This document shows positions 12,049-25,909 of a DNA stretch of 64,000 nucleotides, piece after piece. The stretch covers positions 868,001 through 932,000 of the forward strand of contig QLOH01000285.1 in NCBI GenBank assembly GCA_026901365.1. Direction: 5' to 3'. The notes under the pieces are model-generated. The model saw only the letters and a program-made list of their open reading frames with translations, was not told where the DNA came from and did not search any database. A program made the translations under genes and the position numbers. The stretch's first letter is position 1. Each line of letters starts with the position of its first letter. The DNA comes from Sesbania bispinosa. Taxonomy: Eukaryota; Streptophyta; Magnoliopsida; Fabales; Fabaceae.

Positions 12049-15000
12049 ATGGCGGAGGTTACTCACATCGCTCACCTGCTGAACCAGACTCTCAGCCCAG
12101 ATGCCAACGCCGTTCGTGCCGCCACCGACGCACTCGATCGCCTTTCCCTCACTCCGCACTTCCCTTTCTATCTCCTCTCCATTTCCACCGGTAATTTCCA
12201 AATCTTGAGATTCTGCACTTTCAACTCATTTTGGCGCTGACAACCGTCGTAATTCTCTTTCGGTGTTTTTTGGTGATCAGGAGGAGAAAATCAAGGTCAG
12301 AAAATTGCTGCTGCTACATACCTGAAAAACCTCACGCGCCGCAACATCGATAGCAACGGCGCTACGCCCTCGAATGTGAGCAACGAGTTCAAGGAGCAGC
12401 TGATGCAAGCTCTTCTTCAAGTTGAGCTGCCCGTTCTCAAGATTTTAGTTGAAGTGGTACGTGTATTATTTTTAGATTTTGATTTTCTATGCTTCACCGA
12501 TGCGGTTCGCTTGTAGAGTCTTTGAACTGTGTTTTGGTATGGATTGATTTGCTTATATATCTGAGATGTTCCGAGGTGGCAGTTCCGGGCCGTTGCCGTT
12601 GCTGATTTCGTTAAAAACAGTTTGTGGCCAGAACTTGTGCCTAATCTGCAGTCTGCTATTCAAAATAGCCATCTTATCAACGTCTCAAACTCTAAATGGA
12701 ATACCATCAATGCACTGATTGTTCTTCACGCCCTACTCAGACCCTTTCAGGTATTCAAATTTCAGTTTGTGCTTAGGATTTTTTGAAGTTTCTGTTATTC
12801 GATGCAACTTGTCACAATGCGCTATTTTGTTAATGAATTCTTGTCATTTTCAATTTGTGATAGATATCTCTATCTACTGATTGACCTGTATAAAATGAAA
12901 TTGGTAACAGGGGATATAATAGAACCATATTTTAGTAGTCATCATTTATTGATGTCTTGCATTACACAACCTTTACATGCACAATTCTCTCTCTTCATGT
13001 GGTCTTAAATACATTTAGAATCTTTGCAAATTTTGTTCTCTGAAACATTTTGTTTTCAACATACATCTCTCACTAAGAATTGAAGCTTTTTCTTTATCAC
13101 GTGCATTGGCATCTCAATTAGCTACTATCTGAATGCTAGGATTACACCTGTTTCTACAATGCCATAACTCCATCTTTACATTGTACAAAACTTTGTATGT
13201 TATGAATTTGAAACTTGAAAGGCTTGCGAAAATTCAAATTGTTGTATACTTGTATAGTTAGAAGAGATCATAAATGATGTGCTTTACTTGTGTTGGCTTA
13301 TATCTGAAACCCCCTACTTCATTCTACAGTATTTTTTGAATCCCAAAGTTGCAAAGGAGCCAGTGCCACCACAGTTGGAGCTCATATCTAAAGAAATTCT
13401 TGTTCCATTGCTTGCTGTATTCCATCAATTTGTTGAAAAGGTATTGTGTTTTCTTCTTTGCTCTGCTTACCATGTCTTATGAGCTTCATTTCTGATTGAT
13501 TTTACAATTAATGTATCAGGCTTTAGCTAACTATGACACAGTAGAAACAGAAACTGAGAAAGTCCTCCTCACTATATGCAAATGCCTACATTTTGCTGTA
13601 AGTAATGATGTAACATGGGTATAATTGACATACAAAAGTCTATTTATTTGACATCCTTTTAAATTGTTATAATTTTTTATGTGACGCTTCTACTTATAGG
13701 TGAGGTCCTACATGCCATCAACTTTAGCTCCTCTACTACCTTCATTCTGTCAGGACCTAAGGAGCATTTTGGGTTCTTTGAGCTTTGATTGTGGGGTCAC
13801 TCAAGAAGATGGATATTTAACAAGATTGAAAACTGGAAAAAGAAGTCTGCTTATTTTTTCTGCCCTTGTCACCCGGCACAGGAAACATTCTGACAAGTAA
13901 TATAATGCCTAACCATTCCTAAATTGGATGTAAGCATTCTTGGTATTATATACTGAAATACATCCCTCCATTTTCAGGTTGATGCCAGAAATTATAAATT
14001 GTGCTCTAAACATAGTCAAATTTAGCAAAAATACCAGTGTAAGATAATGTCCTTAATTCTTGTTCTTAACAGCTGATTTGTAGTTGTTTGCTTGAACAAT
14101 GGTTATGCTTGTTCTTTGATTGCCAAAATTCTAAACTACTCATGAATACACTTCCTTAAACTGTTGTCAGCTAGCGTTTTTTTTATTCACCACTTATATT
14201 CATTTTGCACATGGCTTCCAAATCTACTGTTATCTATAACTTGATGCTGTGTTACCAACTTACCATGATTATTATTATCATTATCACCACCACCACCAAC
14301 ATCATTGGCATATTATTATTATATTTCGTCATTTTTGTGCATTCCAAAATTTGAAAAGTCACATTCCCTTTGCAGAAACTTCCTTTCCTGTCAGAGAGGC
14401 TTTTGTCCCTAGGTTTTGATGTCATTTCAAATGTACTGGAGACTGGGCCGGTAGGTTTTCTCAATATTTTTTTCTAGTTGCAATTTATATTTTCATTTGA
14501 GTTTCAATTGTTAGGATCCATTGAATTTTGAAATCCACATATTCTTCAAACTATTTGTCTTTGATGAGGTTCAATTTCAATTAATACAGGGATGGCGGTT
14601 AGTTTCTCCCCATTTTACACCATTATTGGAATCTGCAATCTTTCCAGCATTGGTATTGAATGAGAAGGTCAGAATTTATTCAAAATGAAAACCTTTTGCT
14701 TAAGAATACTAAGGCCCCGTTTGGGGTGATTGCGAGTTTTCAGTTTTTGGTTTTTAAAAATTTTGAATTAAGGTTTCACAAGTCAAAACCACAAACTGAA
14801 AACCACTTTTTGTGGTTTTCAAAATGTCTTTTGAAAACCACAAAAATAAGTTTTCAGTTTTTGGTTTTGAGTTGTAAAAACTTAATTGAAAATTTTTAAA
14901 AACCAAAAACCCGCAACCACCCTGAACGGGACCTAAATTAATGAAATAGAGTTGCTGAACATTCACTTTTTCCTCATTAATTTTTTCTGTAAATGTGAAT

Positions 15001-18000
15001 GCATAGGATGTGTCAGAATGGGAAGAAGATGCAGATGAATATATACGGAAGAATCTTCCTTCAGATATAGTATGGAAATTGGTCTTTTAGTTATTGATTT
15101 ATATAATTTCTATTCATTTCTGACCAAAATTTTATATTTAGGATGAAATTTGTGGATGGAGAGAAGATTTGTTCACTGCCAGAAAAAGTGCAGTAAACTT
15201 ACTTGGTGTTATTTCAATGTCCAAGGTTACTACTTGATAAAAATTCATTGAGATATGCCCCTTAGTTATTACCATAGTTCATGTTGTCATTAATTTCTGC
15301 AGGGGCCACCAATGGAGACTTCCACTGACAGCTCATCAGCTTCAGCCAAGCGAAAAAAAGGTCAAAAGAACAAAAGAAGCAATCAGCGCCGCTCTATGGG
15401 GGAGTTATTGGTGCTTCCATTTTTGTCCAAGTTTCCCATTCCTTCTGATTCCAATGTGTCTCAAAAGAAAATCCTAAATGAGTGAGTTTTTATGTGTGCT
15501 TCACATGTGTATGTCTGATCTATTAATTGCATATTTTATTTTTAAGATCAATTTCCCAATCTATGATGACAAGTACTCTGTTCATTTATTGATATGCTTT
15601 TTACAGCCTATTGGCAAAGCAGTGATATAGATGTACAATACTGAACAGTATGCCTTATATTTTGAATCAGCTCGAAAGGAATTTATTTGGCTGAATTTAA
15701 TCAGTTGGGTTTGTAGCCCTTGTGAATTTATACTCATTTGGTTTGATGCCTTGTACATTTTTGTGTTGATTATACCCTTTAATTTGTTTTCTCTCTATTT
15801 TTAAAAGTTTCGTTCCTGGTTGAAGGGGGTAATTTTTTTTTTGTGTAGGTTATTGGTTTGAGAGAACTTTTTGGTTTTTATTTTCTCTTTTCACTTTTAA
15901 TTACAACAATTTCACAACAAAGTGAAAACAAGGTGACATTTTTGTAATTAAAAGTGAAAACAGAAAATGAAAATAGAAAACATTTTCTCAAACCAAATAG
16001 GCCCTTAATTCCATTTGATTTTTTGCTTCCCTTTAATGTTTCCTCTGATACTCAATTGTCCGTATCACGTTATAATTAATGCCTTGTTCCTAACTTGTTT
16101 ATTTATTTTTTAATTAATAATTTTGTTTCCTTATTTATATTACTTTTTATCAACTTATTCTTGTTATATCATCAACTATGGCAGTTACTTTGGCGTGCTA
16201 ATGGCATATGGTGGCCTACAAGATGTGAGGACATGGCACCTTTTGCTGAACAAGCCATCAGTTTTTCAATGTTACTTTACAAAAAGAAAATTTAAATTCT
16301 TCCATTTCTTATGCAGTTTTTGAGGGAGCAAGAATCTGGATATGTGACAACTCTGGTTCGTACACGGATTTTGCCATTATATACAGTAGCTGTATCCCAG
16401 CCATACCTAGTTGCAAGTGCAAACTGGGTACTTGGAGAACTGGGCTCCTGTTTACCAGAAGTAAGACAAAATCTCAATCTTGCTACCATAACTCAAGCAA
16501 ATTCTGTTTCAAATAGAGCCCCAATATGCTTTCATGTAACTCGTGATATAATACCTCAAATGCATTCTGAGGTGATCCCAACTTAGTTTCTAACTTTGTG
16601 TGTCATTTCAGGAGATGAGTGCTGATGTATATTCTCAATTGCTTATGGCACTGGTCATGCCAGATAAGCAGGATACTTCTTGCTATCCTGTGCGAGTTTC
16701 TGCTGCTGGAGCAATTACTACACTACTTGATGTGAGCTTTTACTTCCCTGATTTATTGTGAACTGGGATACTTTTATTCTTTTTTCTCTTTCACTACCCA
16801 GATTCTGTTTTTCTTTTCAGAATGACTACATGCCCCCTGATTTTCTACCCCTTCTCCAAGTAATAGTTAGCAACATTGGAAATGATGAGAGTGAGAGCTC
16901 CATCTTATTTCAGCTTCTCAGTTCTATCATGGAAGCTGGAGATGAGAAAGTTGCAGTCCATATCCCACATATTGTCTCATCATTAGTGGGTTCAATCTCA
17001 AAATGGTTAACTGCCAATCTGGAGCCTTGGCCTCAGGTATGTGTTCATCTTCCTGTTAATTTATTGATTAGTAATAATTTCTATTGGATGTTTCATCAAC
17101 AATTCCGATCACATAATAGCATATTAAATCTGGGTATGATAAATATATATAACTTTGTATCAAGGTTTAGTTGAATTTTTTTTTTCTGAATCCAAATGGT
17201 TTTCAAGATTGGAAGTTTTAAAGATTTGACTTGGATGAAAATTGTAGCCTGATTCCCCTCATGGTTTGCAAAATTTAATGCTTTGTTTGATAGGTTGCCT
17301 TTTTAGCTCCTGTTTCTTTGATGTAGAATTATTTATAGTGAAGCATAGTCACTTATGCATGTGAATAACATTATGCTTTCCTTTTGTCTTTATACATCTA
17401 TGTGCCTTATCTATAACCAATATAATGTAGAAGGTTGGCCCAGCAGTGACATTGAGTACAATGTGTTTGGTGCCTCCAGTGATGTGTTTGCCTTGCTATT
17501 TTGTTCAGTGGCTTTGTTTTCTGAGCATGCATGTGTTTCTTCTTGTCATTTTGGACCATGCTGGGATTTTCTCTGGCTCGTTATGTTTAGGCAACACAAG
17601 TACTATTTTTTAATAATGAGTATATATCCGCAATAGGTGGTTGAACGTGCAGTTGCTGCTCTGGCAGTCATGGGTCAGACTTGGGAAAACTCTAAGCCTG
17701 AAGAATCTGAATCAAACGATTCTCGTGAAAAATGGGCTGCAGGTCAAGTGACGATGGGCAGAGCTTTTGCTGCACTCTTGCACCAGGCTTGGCTTACATC
17801 TCCATGCACACTGGTTAGTTTGAGTGCCCTTTTAAACTGAAATTTAATTTTCTTAGCTTTATGTCCATAAGGGGAAGGAGAAAAGAGAATTTGAATGGGT
17901 TTGTTAAAGATCTAATTTGTGATGATTTCACTTGTCAGGAGGAATTCTTCTCTTTGTTCTTTTGGAATTCCTTAAATGTTTTACAGTTGCCACAATAATA

Positions 18001-20372
18001 ATCCATCTTGACTACATGGACTTTTTTCTAATTTATATCCTATTTGCTAATCAAACTATTTGCGCTGATTAGTTTCCTTGCTTTTATGGCTTGGCTATCA
18101 GATACTGATTGCCTTTCTTTAATTCAATCTTCAATATCATAAAAAATATATTATGTTAGTATTTAAAAATATTTATCTGAATTGAATAAGGATCAACAAG
18201 ACCAGAATTCCCCACCTTCATCATGCATAGAAGATTTGTCAACTTTGCTACAGTCAGTCATCCTATCCATCGATGGAAATCACATGGTTCAAGAGCTTAA
18301 AGTATCAGAGCTGCTGTCAGTTTGGGCTGAAATGATTGCAGAGTGGCACGCATGGGAAGAATCAGAGGATTTGTCAATTTTTGATGTGATTAAGGAAATT
18401 GTGAATTTAGATAGCAGATACAGGCTGAAAAACTTTCTTGTAAAAGAGATGCCACCCCCTCCAGCTCCGCCTGTGCCTGAACGTTCAATTATTGAGGGGA
18501 TTGGCAGTTTCATTAGTGAGGCCATTAAGCAATATCCTTCTCCCACATTGAGAGCCTGCTCGTGTGTCCATATATTACTACATTGTCCTATGTACTCACT
18601 TGATACGGAAGGTGTAAAACAGTCATTGGCTATTGCTTTTACTAGGGCAGCCTTCTCTCGCTTCCTAGAAGTCCATAGCACGCCCAATTCACTTTGGAAG
18701 TCTCTGTTGCTTGCTATTTCTTCATGCTATCTGTGTTATCCTGATATTGTAGAAGGTATTCTGGAAAAGGGTGAAGAGGGAGGCATCACAATCTGGGCAT
18801 CTGCTTTGTGTCATGTATCCAATAGCTCTTTTGAGGCTGGTTTGACGACAGAGTCTGAAATGAAGTTAACCGGTGAGGGTTTACTTTCAGCCATTACTCA
18901 ATGTACTGAATATTTAATTTATCCTTTAGAATAATGGCCTGCATTACTGTTGATTATCTTCATTATATGCTTTCTTTATATTATCCTTTTTCCATCCCAA
19001 ATCCTAAAAAATTGTCTTTTAAGCAATTTAGCTTTTTTCTATCCTTGTAGTTGTTTCTGCTGAAACCAAATGTTGAAGTGCAAACTTATCTAATTGCATA
19101 AGCCTTGCATGGGGACACTTTCAAGAATGTACTAGTGTACCTGATATAGTCGATTCTGCATTGAACTTGTTATTTGTGCAATTGAATTTTTAACTATAAA
19201 CTGTTTGAAGGGTGTTGTTCATCTAAGTTCTAACAGTTTGGTCTCTTGTTTATTTAATCAGAGTCAAAACAGTTGAAACTGTTTTTTAACAAACCATTTT
19301 CCTTAATTTATTTCTTCTTTTGTGAATTTTAGTGATGACACTAGCCCAATTGATTGAGCAACTTCTGAAACAAGGGAAGTCATGTGGTGATTCAATCCGA
19401 AACTGCTTTACTTCACTGTTGGAGGTATCCATACGGTTGAAAGAAGTGCAGGATGGGAAAGATGAACAAGAAGATGATGAGGCTGAAAATGATGATGATG
19501 ATGAGGATGAGGACAGTGATAATGATGACGAGGATGATTATGATGAGGTTGATTTTTGCATTTTCTTCATGTATTTCACATTTTTTTAGTGTATTTCATA
19601 CTTCACAGCATACTAACTTAAATCTCCTTTTGCCTACAGTGTCGTGATTAACGTGTTATCTTGCTTACTCAATTAACTTGTTTTTAACTTCTTTTTATTG
19701 AGTATGCTTGTTTGTTTATATTAGGACTCTGAGGTTGAGGAATATGAAGAAACAGAAGAGGAGTTTCTCAATAGGTATGCTAAAGCTGCCGAGGCATTGG
19801 AAAATGGTTCAATTATTGAAGAGGGGGATGATGAAGATCAAGAACTGGAGATGGAATTAGGTAAGCCTTTTATGCATTTGCATATAGGAACATGTGCTTA
19901 TCTGCTACTTGTTATTCGGTACTTATACCATCTCTAAGAAAACTTTAAGAAAGAGTTAGTAGTTGCAACTTGCATCATTATAATTATTCTGGAGGATATT
20001 GCATATCAGCCAACAAAATAGTTTATGCTTGAATATCATTTTTAGAAATTAATGAAATTGAGAAAATGATTTAGTATGTTTGGATTTTCAGATCCAGCAT
20101 TACCTACTATCACTTTCTCCTAGTTCTTGTTTAGGGTTGCTTATTGGCGACTTACTTCTAGATTGAAAATGTGCAGTTTTTAATCCATCTGCTGTTGTCA
20201 TGACACGCATACAGGTCAATTACATGACGTTGATGAGCAAAAGGTTGTGCTATCCTTGATAGACAAGTACCACCATGTGCTCATACAAGGACATAGTTTA
20301 CCCTCGGAGCTCGTTGTGAATTTTCTGAATGCCTTCCCCGGGTATGGTTTGCATTTCCAGCAATACAAATAA
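12049..20372 (+). CDS. Importin-beta family nuclear transport receptor (importin-7/8-like)
   Basis: Complete gene of 21 exons, all in phase, encoding 1099 residues. Exons: 12049-12190, 12281-12456, 12583-12750, 13330-13440, 13520-13597, 13700-13896, 13978-14038, 14376-14450, 14590-14667, 15007-15069, 15142-15225, 15303-15481, 16185-16224, 16317-16460, 16612-16731, 16821-17036, 17637-17813, 18191-18872, 19333-19547, 19725-19860, 20215-20372. The N-terminus (HLLNQTLSPDANAVRAATDA, then GQKIAAATYLKNLTRRN) is the importin-beta N-terminal domain that binds Ran-GTP. HEAT/ARM-type helices fill the rest. Residues about 969-1035 are a strongly acidic tract, as in importin-7/8/CSE1 relatives. Expected role: carrying cargo through nuclear pores; cargo unknown. 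It resembles, from memory, At3g17340. Introns 9 and 12 each hold a MITE. The 682-bp exon 18 has a weak acceptor (GAATAAG), the least certain junction. Confidence 0.93.
14713..14933. mobile_element. Tourist-like MITE (PIF/Harbinger type) in importin intron 9
   Basis: 221 bp with ends GGCCCCGTTTGGGGTG and ACCCTGAACGGGACC, imperfect inverted repeats. It is flanked by TAA at 14710-14712 and 14934-14936, the usual 3-bp target duplication of PIF/Harbinger elements. The interior is a long imperfect hairpin of TTTTCAGTTTTTGGTTTT and its complement, which produces overlapping ORFs on both strands that are not genes. Confidence 0.8.
15843..16003. mobile_element. MITE-like hairpin in importin intron 12
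   Basis: TTGGTTTGAGAGAAC on the left pairs with TTCTCAAACCAAATAGGCC on the right. Inside, CACTTTTAATTACAA pairs with TTGTAATTAAAAGTG. It resembles the nested element in DRM3 intron 1 (44134-44343). Borders are approximate and I could not fix the target duplication. Confidence 0.5.
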
Positions 20373-20823
20373 GCGTGGTGTATGTTCTGTGTTGTCAATG
20401 TTGTGTGTAAATGAGATTTTTCATGAGGAAGTCTGAGTTTAAAAATGTTTGTATAAAGGAAACTAGAACAGTTATTATTCTTATTAATACTTTTTTTTGG
20501 GGGGGGGGGGTTGTTCAAGGGGTTGGAATTGGCGACTTGTAATTCTAATTTATTTGTATTATTATTCTTTGAATTGGGGAGAGCAGGGTTGTTTACCATG
20601 TCAAGATTTCAGATTTGAGAGTTGAGGCACATATTAGGAGCTGTGAAAATGTATTGTTAAACAATTTTTCAGATTTCAGCGAAAATGTATTGTTGAACAA
20701 TTTTTCACATTTAAGAGTTATATTTGCTCCGAGGCTGTGTTAAATTATAACTTAGGCCACCTCTAGAGTTCTGCATGTATAATCTGCCTTTATTGCAACC
20801 TATCTTTTTGTTCATAATATAAC

Positions 20824-21202
20824 GAGTAAATCATCAATTTGATCCCTAAAAGTGTTGTTCGCTGTCAAGTTAGTCCCTAAATTGGCAGTAACTAAAAATT
20901 AGTACCTGAAACTGTATTTCGTCCGTCAAAGTAGTCCCTCTATTAATAGAAGTATAATTTAGTCCTAGTAAGTTGATACTTACTGTCATTTAATCCTTCA
21001 AATTTTAGTACGTAAATTCAAATAAGTCCCTAAAACTAACAAATTGCTATCAAAGTAGTCTCTAAAAGATTTGTTTTTGTTAACAAAGGGACTGCTTTGA
21101 CGGATGAAATACAGTTTCAGGGACTAATTTTTAGTTTCTACCAATTCAGGGACTAACTTGACATCGAGTAACACTTTCAGGGACCAAATTGACAATTTAC
21201 TC
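20824..21202. mobile_element. Mutator-like MITE with 9-bp target duplication
   Basis: 379 bp. Ends GAGTAAATCATCAATTTG and CAAATTGACAATTTACTC are inverted repeats that continue inward for about 130 bp with interspersed TAGTCCCT words. The flanks are an exact 9-bp duplication TAATATAAC at 20815-20823 and 21203-21211, typical of Mutator-like insertions. Confidence 0.82.
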
Positions 21203-21219
21203 TAATATAACACTATATA

Positions 21220-21433
21220 GGGTCAGTTTGGATGCACTTTTGCAGAAGAATTTTTAGATGGAAAAAAATAGAACGAATCAAAGAGATCAATGAATTTTAC
21301 TTCTCCATAAGTTGAAATCAGTCTTTGTAGTTACCTCATAAGTAACAAATTTCAATTTATTGAGAAGTTAAATTCATATGATCTTTGTTTTTGTTTTTTC
21401 TTTCTAGAAGTTCATCTTCATCTAAACTGGGCC
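21220..21433. mobile_element. Short inverted-repeat MITE
   Basis: Left end GGGTCAGTTTGGATG and right end CATCTAAACTGGGCC are inverted repeats with few mismatches. The arms continue inward (AGAAGAATTTTTAG against TTCTAGAAGTTCATCTTC). The target duplication is unclear, so the superfamily is not given. Confidence 0.55.
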
Positions 21434-21926
21434 ATAATAATTTTGAGATTTCGTTCTAGAGAGTGAGACACTCACTATCCTTCGTCTTAATTAGAAAGCA
21501 ATGTTTTGACCAAAAAAAAGAAAACAATGTGTTACTTTATTTTGCTTTCTCACTGTTATCCTTAAAAAGTGTGTTTCACATGCCTCTCACAAAGATTTTT
21601 TAACATTTTCTCAACTATGGAAATTGATATTATGAAATTTAAACATTTATGATTCTAATATTTAACACTTATATGCAAATTCAAAATTTTTTATCATTAT
21701 TATTTAATAATATATATTACTCAATTAATATTTATTGCAACAAATGGTTGAATTTAAAAATTTGAATATGATAGTTGATAGAATCTCAAAATTTAAATTA
21801 TATAAAATAATATGATAAATTTAAATTTACAAAATATTACTAGTTAAATAATATGATTGAAATAATTGGTTTTTATAAATTAATAATAAAAATTAATTAT
21901 AATATGAAATAAAGACACATTTTAAG

Positions 21927-22491
21927 TAGGCATGATAATCAAACTCGAACATGCGAATATTGACCCGCACCGATTTTGACGGGGAAAATCCGCTTTGACC
22001 GTGTTTTGGTAAAACCCGACCCTGAACCCGGACCTTTAACGGGGGCGAGGGTGGGTTTGGGATTGCAAGAACCCGCCCTCGAACCCGCCTTGTTATAATA
22101 GTTAAGTGATTTAATTATACCAATAGTTAAATAATAAAGGTAAATTTATAAAGTCTCCTTAAAATATAATATACTTTGTAAGTTTCTTAGTTTTTAGGAT
22201 TATTATCAATATCTATATTTACATATTATTTGAATTAGAATATATTAGATATATGAATTTATTTAAAAACGTGTTTTTAATTGATAAAAGTAAAGAAAAA
22301 AATGAAAAAAAATAATGAATGTAAAGTCCCTACGAGTTTCCCCAAATCCGATGGGAACCCGCGGGATGAGGTTGGGTTTCATAATTTCATACCTACTTTT
22401 TTTAAACTTGAACCTGAACCCGCCCCGACTTTTATGGGGGGCGGGGATGGGGAGAGCAAAATCTGCCTCAACCCGCCCGCTGCCATGCCTA
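21927..22491. mobile_element. Non-autonomous hAT element
   Basis: 565 bp starting TAGGCATG and ending CATGCCTA (perfect 8-bp inverted ends), flanked by an exact 8-bp duplication ATTTTAAG at 21919-21926 and 22492-22499. Subterminal regions are rich in CCCGC/GCGGG words with an AT-rich centre. The short ORFs inside (22281-22512) are not genes. Confidence 0.82.
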
Positions 22492-25110
22492 ATTTTAAGT
22501 GCTAAGTGTTAATGATGATTGATGACACAACATGCATTAGTTTTTCACAAAATTTATTAACTATTAATGAGTAACTAATATACATTGGTTTTTTTTTGGT
22601 CAACACTAATATACATTGGTCATATGGAGTATGAATCTCATGAGATTTGTGCCTACTCATTCCTAATGGACTTAACTTCATTTGAAATTGTAAGAAATTA
22701 AAAAAAAAAAATAGAGAGCCGCTCTGCCCCCTTTGGGGCTCTTCTCCCTCCATGGGAGAGCTTTTCTCCTTTCATGGGAGACCTCTTACCCACTATAGGT
22801 GGGTTTTTCTCTCTCCATGGTGAGAGTTTTATCTTTTTTTTTTTCTTCATGTTGATGGTCATTTCCTTCACCATTTTTTGGTTACCTTTTTTTTTCTCTT
22901 TTCTGGTGACCACCTACATAACCTTTAACCCTTCTCCTTCCTTGAGATTTTTTTTTTACCTCTGTTCTTCTGTTCAACAGTCTGGTAGAGCCCCTCTTAG
23001 CATTTTTACAAAACTGTTTTACCTAGATATGTTGTCTTTATTCATATCTTCTATTGGAGGTCGATTTTGCAGCACTGATTTACTCCGGAAGGAATTAAAA
23101 AAAAATAGAGAAATGTCCAAGGCTCTTTCAGATTGTAATAATTGTACTATAAGATGGAAGTGATTTAAAATTAATTCTGCAGAATTGATTCTAGATTGTG
23201 CTAAATTTAAACCAAACAGGCAATATGTAATGTATTGTTATATTACTCTTCATTTAGCATCCTACAAGTTATGTAAGTGCTCTTAGGCAACTTTCAATTA
23301 TTGATATTTTGACAAAATAAAAAGTTAGTGTCTATATTAAATAAGTTGAGCACTAATTTATTAGAAAATTTTACACACACTCCATATTTTTTCTATTCTT
23401 CTTCTTAGTTCTCACTTACTCCCATGATTTTTTGACATCTTTTACCAATCATAAGGTTTAATCTTCAATTCACACATAAACACGAGATCTTGTATTGGTT
23501 TTATTTCAATCTACTTGTTAATTGACTTAATTTGAATTTACTCTCTCTAGAACTTGAATGTATATTTGAGTTTATTATGTTTAGATGGATTTGAATTTAT
23601 ATTCTATACTTAATCTTAATATGATGGAAAAGCATATCAAGGAGAAGCTTACTCAAATTGATTCCATGAAGGAGGTGTTTTATCGAAACCATTTTTCTTG
23701 AGGAATTCAAATCTCTAGTGAAGCTTATTTGCTAGATTTAGGGATTCTAGGTCTTGGTTTTGTTCTTGATTAAGGAAGTTTACTTAACTCCTCCATCTCT
23801 TGATTTAATTAAATCATGGACAGTTGTTCCACTAGAGAATCATGTGTATCAATTCATTTCACACGTCTTGGTTGAGTTCAACTTAAATACATGTTTAACA
23901 AGTTGAACAAATTATTGTGGTTTGTGATATTGGAATTGATTCAATAATACCTTTTTACATGTTCTTTGCAATGCTCATTTTTAAGGAAGACAAGACTTAA
24001 TATTCTTCTCACTCTTTTTTATCAAAAATACTCCTATTTGCTATAATTTTGCTTCTCATTCCTTTATCATTTGTTGATTCATGGACAACAACATTTAGTG
24101 GAAGGGAAAATGACTTTCATGGATGCGCATTTTCAATTGTGAGGGAAAATAAATGACCAAAAATACCTTATTCATTGCGACATCATTGTGCCTTTTTTTC
24201 GTCATTTGTCTCAATAATGGGTGATGCACAACAATATTTGATTGAAAAAAAAAACTAAATTTGATGGATGGCAATTTTAAATGACTGGGAAAACAAAGTA
24301 TTATTTCATAAAAGGTGTAATCATGTTTAAGTTTTTACAATTATAAAGAAGATTTATTGTGTTGTTCAATAAATAAAAAAGTAAAGAATATTATTAATGA
24401 ATCTTAATAATATATACATATCATTAGTACGTAATCAAATGATGTATATAAACGGGTTTAACATTGGTCCAACTAAGAATGGTATTTATACCCTTCCAAA
24501 TTTAAATGTATCAGATAAAGCACTGTTTAATCTATGTGGTTTAATTTAAATAAATAAACCATCTGTACTTGTACATATAAAAATAAAAAGAAGAACAAAT
24601 TCACTAAAACGAAATTTAAAAGTTAACTATATTTGACACATGCTTGTTAATCCCAGAAAAAAGTAATTGTATATAAGTATATTATAGAATAAGAAAATGT
24701 ATATAAAAATTCATAAGTTTTAATACAAATATTTAGTTGTAAATAAATATTTACTTTTTTCACTTTTCACATTTTGTATTTTTATTTTTTATAATAGGAT
24801 GTTCATTAAACTTGCATTTTTTTAACATATTAGATTAAAAAAAGTGCTAGCATCACACTATTTGACACACTCTTTCCAACACACTCCCTGTGATGGTTAG
24901 TTGTGCTTTGTAAGACAAACATTTTGATATCATTTCATCGCAAACAAAGTTGAATACTACAAAAACAAGGGGTGGCACAAAAGCGAGATTAATTTGGAAA
25001 AAAAGTGGAATCATGATACATTTCTGATTTTGGGACAATGTATAGTAGTGTATCTATCTTACAACATACATAGGTATGAATGTATGATATTTATTGAGTA
25101 TTAAATTTTA

Positions 25111-25382
25111 TGGTTAAATATGTTTTTAGTCCTCGAAAATAGTTGAGATTTGATTTTAGTTCCTGCAATTTAAAATTGGTGGTTTTGGTCCTTCAAAATT
25201 TGAAAATACATCAATTTAGTCCTCATTGCCTTATTTTGCTACGGATTAGCTACGAATTTTTATCAATAAGGACTAAATTGGTGCATTTTTAATTTTTGGA
25301 GGACCAAAACTACCGATTTTAAATTGCAGGGACTAAAACCAAATCTCGACTATTTTTCAGGGACTAAATACATATTTATCCC
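25111..25382. mobile_element. Mutator-like MITE with 9-bp target duplication
   Basis: 272 bp. Left TGGTTAAATATGTTTTTAGTCC and right GGACTAAATACATATTTATCCC are imperfect inverted repeats, with long inner arms (AATTTAAAATTGGTGGTTTT against AAAACTACCGATTTTAAATT). The flanks are TAAATTTTA at 25102-25110 and 25383-25391, an exact 9-bp duplication. Confidence 0.75.
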
Positions 25383-25909
25383 TAAATTTTAAAATGATTT
25401 TATAATAAAAATATAGTAATATGCAAGTATTAACAGTTTAAAAGTATTTTTTATTATATTTTGATTAATGATGTAGTACTTCTTTGACCCTTCAGTCCTT
25501 TCCCGGTCTCTTGTCGGTGGAGCAACATCGAGGGTATTATGGGTAAACCAAAAAGTTTTTAAATTCATCTTTATTTATTTGTTGGACAGATAGCAGAACC
25601 GTCACTAGTCACTACCATGCGTGTAGAGCAAGCAGGCTAAACGGCGTCGTTGGCATCTTCCAGTGCCCCTTTCTCGTCGTATCCAGACAGGCAAGGGCAT
25701 TCTGGTAAATCAACAACCACTTCCCTAAGAGAAAGAGAACGAAATTACGAAACGCTTCGTTTCTTAAATAAACGGGAATCTCTAGTTGCACTGGCACGTC
25801 TCTTTATCACTCTTTCACACACTCTTCTTGTTATTTTTTGTGATTTTGCTTACACACACCAAAACCGCCCTTTTCAAAGGCCAAAGACTCTTCTTCCCTG
25901 TCTTACTTG

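Larger units (their letters stand above)
20373..25469. other. Intergenic spacer with several MITEs
   Basis: No gene is supported between the importin stop and the duplicated YTH segment. It holds the importin 3' UTR, a T8G11-type homopolymer run near 20493, and elements at 20824-21202, 21220-21433, 21927-22491 and 25111-25382. 22690-23160 is low-complexity with pyrimidine-rich repeats of CCATGGGAGAG-like words. 23160-24840 shows nothing recognisable. 24840-24910 carries a partial relative of the MULE MITE at 32116. ORFs at 22281-23163 are low-complexity and not credible genes. Confidence 0.6.

Noticed and set aside
16095..16323. Two overlapping ORFs across importin exon 13
   Set aside because: They read through a proper GTGAGG donor at 16225; the spliced frame continues in phase into LREQESGYVTTLVRTR.
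22281..23163. Cluster of overlapping ORFs on both strands
   Set aside because: Low-complexity and hAT-MITE sequence; no motif or splice pattern.
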